Assembly: GCA_036346405.1 (NCBI GenBank)
Contig: CM070554.1
Coordinates: 46,089,058 to 46,153,057 of the forward strand
Direction: 5' to 3'
From: Phyllostachys edulis
Lineage: Eukaryota > Streptophyta > Magnoliopsida > Poales > Poaceae
Length of the DNA stretch: 64,000 nt
Each line of letters opens with the position of its first letter. Position 1 is the first letter of the stretch. The notes beneath the pieces are model-generated. The model worked only from the letters and a program-made list of their open reading frames with translations, was not told where the DNA came from and did no database searches. A program made the translations under genes and the position numbers. Positions 58,469 to 64,000 of this stretch are shown piece by piece.

Positions 58469-60779
58469 GGTAATCCGCAATCCCATTGATCTGTAGTTTT
58501 GGATTAGTTCAGTGTGAAATTAGGGATTTGAGTCTCCTAGAGATAAGTAGATAATTTCAATAGCTTTTTGCAAAGTTTTTGTTCGTATTATTTGGATGAG
58601 TAGATAATTAGTTATGATTTTTACAATCTGAGTGCCTATTCAGTTCCTAGGCTTCAGGCAACAAACATGGTTATGTAAACTAAAATAGGAAAATAGACAA
58701 ATTTGGACTTTTGGTCTACATGAATTAGATATATAACTTTATAATGATTCCATAAAGTCAAAGATCACATTTTTTTGGACAAGTATAATAGGAGTTATGA
58801 AATTTTGATCTATACGATTTAGTTTTGTCTTTCTGTTGGGGACAGTCGGGAAAAAATGTTAAGTTAGCGAAGTTTGTTGCAGAGTAGAAAAAATAGATTA
58901 AATTTATTTTGGTAGTTAATTTCCTGTGGATTCAAGAATGTCTTAGATCACTGTTTTTGGTTGAACCAATTAAAAGATATGGAATTTCTAAGTTGAGATT
59001 ACCGAAGATGACAGATTAGTCTTTGGAGTTAAAAACAAGGGTTTAGATGAAATAATCTGAACTTTTGACCACCTGAGAAATTGTGGGTATAGTTGTGTAG
59101 ATTCCAGAAAGTATGAGTTCATGACTTTTGGAGCTGAAGAACAAAAGTTATGTTTTTTCTAAGTGACTGTTCTGTTTTGGACAGAATGGTGTTCGGGAAG
59201 GAATGGTATAGTTGTGGGTTGCGTTTAGGAGCGGTTATGTCTATTTAGTTTTATTGTAATGTTGTGTGATTTTGGATGGTATTCTTAGTATGTTGTACGA
59301 TTATCAGGTGGTGGTGTGAAACCAGGGTTAGAACCCTCTACTCGTCGTCGCCCATCACACGGTTGAGGCAAGTGCAAGCAATGTATAGAATATGTAGGGA
59401 CAAATTCATGAAAATTACTATTGATTTACTTGTATGAAATTTTATTCATGATCTTGCCGCTGAATGATATTTGCTCATGATTGATTAGGAATATTATGTT
59501 CATTTGCACCAAAGCATTCATCTTTGAGTCTTGAACGATGTGGTAGCCAAGTATTGATTCATTTGACATCCACGTCATGAATTGGACTGGTATGAGGTCC
59601 CTACACTCGTGGAGTGTGGGTTTAAGGTCCCTGTGCTAGAAGACACATGCTTGAGTATTCATCGACGGATGCACTACTCTACATTATCGGTAATTGGAAA
59701 GAAGGAAGAAAGTTGCTTTCTTGGCATTTGCATTGTATTTGCATTTGTATGAAAGTAGAAGAGTATTACTCACGGATTCATTATTGATGACTATGTGGGA
59801 ACAAGGTTATGTTCTATACCTGTTTATGATGATTTGTCTATCACATTGGTTGTACTTTGCTGAGTTGAGGACTCACGCTTGTTGTTGATGTTTTTTTAGG
59901 TACTCTCTATGAGAGCAGCATGCATGGGAAGGGTTAGAAACCTTGGTGCACTTCACTTGAGTTTCACCAAGACAAACAAAATGGCACTTGCGATTAAATT
60001 GAAGATAACCCATTATTTACTCTCATTCTAAGATTGTTCATTCTTTGTGATGACTTAGATACTTTGTAATTGAGTTAGTTGAGTACTCCATGTGGTTGTT
60101 ATTGATTTTGCTTAAAACTTCCGTTATTGACTTATCAAGCTATTACATGTTAGATTGTTCCAAGAACCTTGTTTAGTCATAAATCCAAGTGAAACTCTAT
60201 CGAAATTTTTAAAAGAAACTTATAGCTAGCACTACTACAAAAACACCCATACAACAACGGATAGCTAGCAACGGAACTAACAACCATTGCAAATGGGCTT
60301 ACCAGCAGAGGATCGTCCGACCCCCACCACGCTGCCTCGAGCAAAAATAGGTAACCACCTCACCCACCTGGCCACCCCGTATCGAATCTCCCGTTTTCTT
60401 TTCGGCCTTTCTTTTCCCCTTCCCCATCCCCTTCGCCCCTTCGGCTCCCGCACCTTCCACTTCCCCGGCTCTCCTCCTTGCCACCACACGATCACCACCC
60501 TCATCATGGCCGCTCTCCTACTGGCTGCCCGGCTCACCTCTGTACCTCCCATTCCCCTCGCCTGACGCCGCAATCATCGCCACCCCTCGCCTTAACTACC
60601 ACCCCATCCCTACCTCCCATTCCCCTCGCCCGATGCCGCAACGCCCTAGCCTCACCCTCGGACCCAAATTCCCCACGAACACCACCGCCCCAATTTGAAA
60701 CCCTAGGTCGCCGCATCGATTCGGGGCGGTGGTTGCTGGGCTATAGCGTTTCGTCGAGCGGAGATGGTGGCGGCCGGCC

Positions 60780-60942
60780 ATGTTGACGAAGGACGAGAAG
60801 CTCCTTAAGGAGGCAAAGAAGCTGTCGGGGGACAAGCGGCTGCAGCATAAGAACTGGAAGGTGCGGAACGACGCTAACATCGACCTCGCCTCCCTCCGTG
60901 ACTCCATCACGGACCCCAAGGACGCCTGCCTCTGTGAGTTTG
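60780..60942 (+). pseudogene. Captured first exon of a MOR1/CKAP5-type microtubule-associated protein
   Basis: ATG 60780 opens MLTKDEKLLKEAKKLSGDKR, then LQHKNWKVRNDANIDLASLR and DSITDPKDACLCEFG, ending in phase at a GTGAGA donor (60943). This matches the N-terminus of the plant XMAP215 family (MOR1), the start of the first TOG domain, with the conserved EAKKL...RLQHKNWKVRN block. The normal residue after EAKKL is a Pro-Trp pair; here it is Ser-Gly. Substitution of REFG by CEFG, and the absence of following TOG exons, show it is a fragment. It lies inside a CACTA element, a known vehicle for gene pieces. Upstream GC-rich sequence (60300-60779) may be the captured 5' UTR. Confidence 0.88.
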
Positions 60943-61126
60943 GTGAGATACGCTCCCACCACCTCCCGACCCGCCCCCATTTCATGCTCGGATCTGCGTT
61001 ATGTTTGATTCGTGTGGTTAATTATTACAAGCATCCCTGGAGTGTGCTTCCTGAGCTTGCATTGTTGGGACTCATGCATGTACTCTGTTGATCTTAATGA
61101 TCTTTTTCTTTTCTTTTCTTTTGTAG

Positions 61127-61169
61127 CTTTGATATTGATGGTGGACCGCAAGCAGTGGACTTTATCAAG
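61127..61169 (+). other. Exon-like 43-bp piece of unknown origin in the CACTA element
   Basis: A polypyrimidine run and TTGTAG acceptor precede it and AAG/GTAGTT follows. One frame reads FDIDGGPQAVDFIK. It does not continue the MOR1 frame, so it may derive from a second gene. Source unknown. Confidence 0.4.
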
Positions 61170-61273
61170 GTAGTTGTTTAGCGAATTATTAATTATTCCA
61201 TTATGGTAGGCAGCATGTATTCTGTTGAAGCTAATCTGCGATAGATGGTCATATATACTTCAGAATTTGGATC

Positions 61274-62493
61274 CACTACTACAAAAAGGCTAATACTGGA
61301 CGCCTCACCACGCACGGTTGACCAAAACCGCTCAGATACATTCAATCACGACGGTTTTGGTTTAGAGACCGCTCGTGTTATCGGGCCGAGCTAAAAATCG
61401 CTGCAGTGAAGAGGTAATATCACGACGGTTCATGTTGAAAACCGCTCAGGATACTTCACGCGGTTCTTGTTAATAACCGCTCGTGATAATACTACATATC
61501 ACGACGGTTTTCAACAAGAACCGTCAGGAAACATCACGCATTTCGTTCTTAACAATAATCGCTCGTGATATTACCACATATCACGACGGTTTTTGTTATA
61601 ACCGCCAGGATAATATCGCTCTGACTCCACGGTGAGTTTCTTCGCCGCCGTCGCTCGCTCATCGCCATCCGCTTGGCTCCCGATCGTCTCTTCGTCGCAT
61701 CGATCCGCTTCGGCTCCCGTCGCCTCTTCATCTCACGCCCGAATTTATTCCTTGTTTTATAAAAAGGATCATCCGCCATCCAAGATGATCATCCCCACAT
61801 ATTTATAAAAAACAAAATGGTCGCCTCTTCCTTGTCGCCGCATTGATGGCCTTCCGCCGCCTGCATAAGCACCTCTTTCGGTGTACGTTGAACTGTCTTT
61901 GCGGAAGAACACCGCTTGATCAACAGTGTCTTCACTCCTCTACCGACGGAGAATTTGCCGGAGCGGTGGCGGCCACCTTCCGCCGCCTTGACATCCTTCT
62001 CCGCCGTGTCTTCCGGTGATCTCCCACTTCGGCGAAGTTTATCGCGTCATCGACGTAGTCCTCCAAAATGACGTTGCATCGCCTCCAAGAGGCTTGCCGT
62101 CACTTGACTAACAGAATCGAGGCGGCAGAGCGGCCGAGTCGACTGCACCGAGACCCTCAAGTAAGGGAAGAGAGCCTATGGGCTCAATTCTTCTTAGTTC
62201 AACGGTCAGGGTCTTGAAAGACACTTGAACGAGCGCGTCGTGAGTGGACGATTTCGTGCTTCATTCATCGATGATTAGGAACCGTCCGATCTTGGCCGCG
62301 CCTATGAAGTATTGAAGACGGAGATAGCGACCTACCTCCGCCACTAGAAAAACTTTGTTTATTTATAGGTTTCTACTTTTTTAATCTTTTTGTTTAACGC
62401 CACCACTTGTTTGGCTATATATATATGAAAATTCCAAAATGAAAAAAAAGTTTGGAGGTGAAGTTACTATATTAATTATATGTTGAATTATTG

Positions 62494-62565
<72 letters not shown>

Positions 62566-62592
62566 CAAATTAATTAATTAATTAATTAATTA

Positions 62593-62676
<84 letters not shown>

Positions 62677-62973
62677 ATATAGTTAAACAAATTTTCAAAG
62701 AAGATTTAAATGACAAAATTGACATAAACATGTAATTTCTTCATGTCATGTAAGTGTATATAAAAGATAAATATACTTGAGAAAAAACCATATCACGGAC
62801 GGTTCCATAATGGAACCATCGTGATATGGGACATATCACGACGGTTCCATAAATGGAACCGTCCGTGATATGTCCCATATCACGATGGTTCCATTATGGA
62901 ACCGTCTCGTGATAATTATCACCGACGGTTTGATAATAGAACCGCTCGTGATAAGTCTCTTTATTAGTACGAG
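61274..62973. mobile_element. Second, short CACTA-type element with palindromic subterminal repeats
   Basis: Starts CACTACTACAAAAAGGCTA at 61274. Arrays of ATCACGACGGTT / AACCG(C/T)(C/T)CGTGAT inverted units lie at 61340-61610 and 62790-62960, as expected of CACTA subterminal regions. The right edge is uncertain: TCTTTATTAGTACG near 62973 is only a degraded match to the reversed terminus. No transposase; nested in the first CACTA element. Confidence 0.6.
62494..62675. repeat. (TA)n microsatellite interrupted by (TTAA)n
   Basis: About 80 bp of TA repeats, then AACAAATTAATTAATTAATT with seven or so TTAA units, then about 65 bp of TA repeats and two or three TATG units. Confidence 0.97.
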
Positions 62974-62979
62974 CCCGCC

Positions 62980-64000
62980 GCTAGGGTTTGCGCCGCCTAA
63001 TCGTCGTCACTCCCCTACCGCTAGGGTTTGCGCCCGCCTAACTCAAATCCTTGCCAACAGATTTACTCCGTTCCTCCCCACCCCGACGCCACCGCCAACC
63101 CGTCGCCGCTGCCGCCCGCCACATGCTGCGCATTGCGTAAACACTCATACGATAGTAGTGTCTTCTACAGTGTCAGGGTCGTGCCACAACTACGGTGACG
63201 CCGCCACCTAAGCCACTGGCCGGGCTTGGCCCTGCGTGTCGCCTGCGTCGCCATGGCTTGGTTCTCCTGTTCGGCCTCCTGCGCTCGGGCCCTGGCTGGT
63301 CTTTGCTTTCCCCATCCTCCCTCTATTCTCCTCTAGATCTGTTAGCTTAATGTCTTGTGTTGAGTTTGATTTTTATGCTTGAGCCTTAAGTTGTGTCCTG
63401 ATGTTTGTGTGATTTATGCAAGGTGAAGGAGATGGATGAGGGTTGTGCTGGTGGTGGGGTCGCCATCGTGGTTGCGCTGTACTGAGGTATCACCCTACCT
63501 TATTCCCTCTCTATCTCTACCCACTTGCTCTGTGATGAAAATGGCTAGTGCTCTGTGTGGTGGTCGGGTTTGGACACCCTTGGTCTTGCTGTCTTGCTGT
63601 TGAACTGCTCAATGATGTTAATAGTCTTATGCTGAAATTGAATTGATAATTAGTTCATATTAATAGTCCCCTTGCTCTGTGAATTGAACACATCAGATTC
63701 TATACAAAGACGACATCGAATCAATACCGAGAAAAACCTAAAAATTTAAATTGCTAAAAAATGTACAAATTTTATACAGTAGATAGTTCATAATTTTAGA
63801 TGAATTTAGGTGAAATAATTACTTCATTTGGAGTTAGTATGTGAAAGTTATAGTGGTTCGAAAACAAAAAAGGCTAAAAAAAGGACTTTGGTTACTATTC
63901 ATCCGAATTGATCTTTTTCGCAAAAATTTGTAGAACCGTGGTGGATAAAAATATTTACATAGGTAAATATATAATAAAATTATAAGACCAAAATTACTTG
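62980..64000. other. Right end of window: CG-rich leader-like then AT-rich sequence, no gene
   Basis: CCGCTAGGGTTTGCGCC occurs at 62989 and again at 63019, a local duplication typical of captured 5' UTR sequence. A 113-residue frame at 62870-63211 starts inside the palindromic array and has no domain. From 63690 the sequence is AT-rich and resembles internal parts of the LTR elements. Nothing further is supported. Confidence 0.45.

Larger units (their letters stand above)
44547..60229 (+). mobile_element. Large-LTR gypsy-type element without recognisable coding region
   Basis: The 5' LTR 44547-47082 and 3' LTR from 54703 share TGTAATAT(C/T)(C/T)CG and most of their length. A tRNA-Met PBS follows the first LTR and a purine-rich tract (CGGGGGGTAGAA, 54691-54702) precedes the second. 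The internal region totals about 4.3 kb once the nested solo LTR 49835-53111 is removed, and no gag or pol domain was recognised in it. It inserted into the chromovirus RNase H (candidate left duplication CTTCT at 44542-44546). The partner lies beyond the CACTA insertion, outside the window. Confidence 0.85.
54703..60229 (+). repeat. 3' LTR of the large-LTR element, interrupted twice
   Basis: 54703-55180 and 58474-60229 together match the first 2.2 kb of the 5' LTR. It is split by the solo LTR 55181-58468 and cut by the CACTA start at 60230. The remaining 300 bp (equivalent of 46780-47082) must lie right of the window. Substitutions against the 5' LTR are scattered throughout. Confidence 0.9.
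60230..64000 (+). mobile_element. CACTA (En/Spm-type) transposon, left part, extending past the window or ending unrecognised
   Basis: Starts CACTACTACAAAAACACCCA inside the 3' LTR, after TAG (60227-60229), the likely 3-bp target duplication. CACTACTACAAAAA is the terminal repeat of many grass CACTA elements. No matching TTTTTGTAGTAGTG end was found downstream, so the right edge is unknown. It carries a MOR1-like exon and a second CACTA element. No transposase was seen. Confidence 0.75.

Overview
The window looks like nuclear DNA of a grass. Evidence: Stowaway MITEs in introns, a RIRE2-type (Tat lineage) Ty3/gypsy element with an intron-containing antisense gene, CACTA transposons with palindromic subterminal arrays, large-LTR gypsy families, and a GC-rich monocot-style gene next to AT-rich transposon DNA. 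Only two ordinary host genes are supported: the 3' end of an endonuclease/exonuclease/phosphatase-domain gene (1-1489, +) and a complete six-exon GH28 polygalacturonase gene (34048-36966, +). Nearly everything else is transposable elements, nested up to three deep.

Block A (2464-23520). A tRNA-derived SINE-like sequence abuts a broken minus-strand Ty1/copia element (about 2561-23046). The copia integrase is split twice. A 13.3-kb Tat-type gypsy element (4537-17870, TSD GTTAC) carries LTRs, a tRNA-Asp-like PBS, gag, pol with an extra RNase H, and a spliced antisense gene with a PF04195-like domain. A 2.0-kb solo LTR (18316-20325, TSD AAGAT) sits further upstream in the integrase.

Block B (23050-29550). 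This holds the copia 5' LTR area, a GC-rich minisatellite-like tract, and several LTR-like pieces of the large-LTR gypsy families. Two lie in tandem (to 26261 and 27321); one (about 27540-29547) has its terminal part inverted.

Block C (29550-37427). This is the least repetitive stretch. It holds a 149-bp foldback element, a possible SINE, and the polygalacturonase gene. The four GH28 motifs (NTDG, GDDC, GHG, RIK) survive after splicing, and a Stowaway MITE lies in intron 5.

Block D (37428-60229). A minus-strand chromovirus-like gypsy element (3' LTR 37428-40511, pol to 44546) carries a copia-type LTR inside its 3' LTR and a solo LTR (42118-44261, TSD AAAGT) between RNase H and integrase. At 44546/44547 it is interrupted by a plus-strand element with 2.5-kb LTRs and no recognisable coding capacity. 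That element in turn received two solo LTRs: 49835-53111 (TSD CTTGA) and 55181-58468 (TSD GGTAA). The second carries a frameshifted F-box/LRR gene fragment.

Block E (60230-64000). A CACTA transposon start, inserted in the 3' LTR of the block D element, carries a captured first exon of a MOR1/CKAP5-type microtubule-associated protein. A second CACTA start at 61274 has palindromic subterminal repeats and a long (TA)n tract. The right end of the outer CACTA was not found in the window.

The genes do not form a pathway. The best biology here is the dated order of insertions, host-gene capture by an LTR element and by a CACTA element, the antisense gene inside the Tat element, and several unrelated LTR families that each carry arrays of short palindromes.
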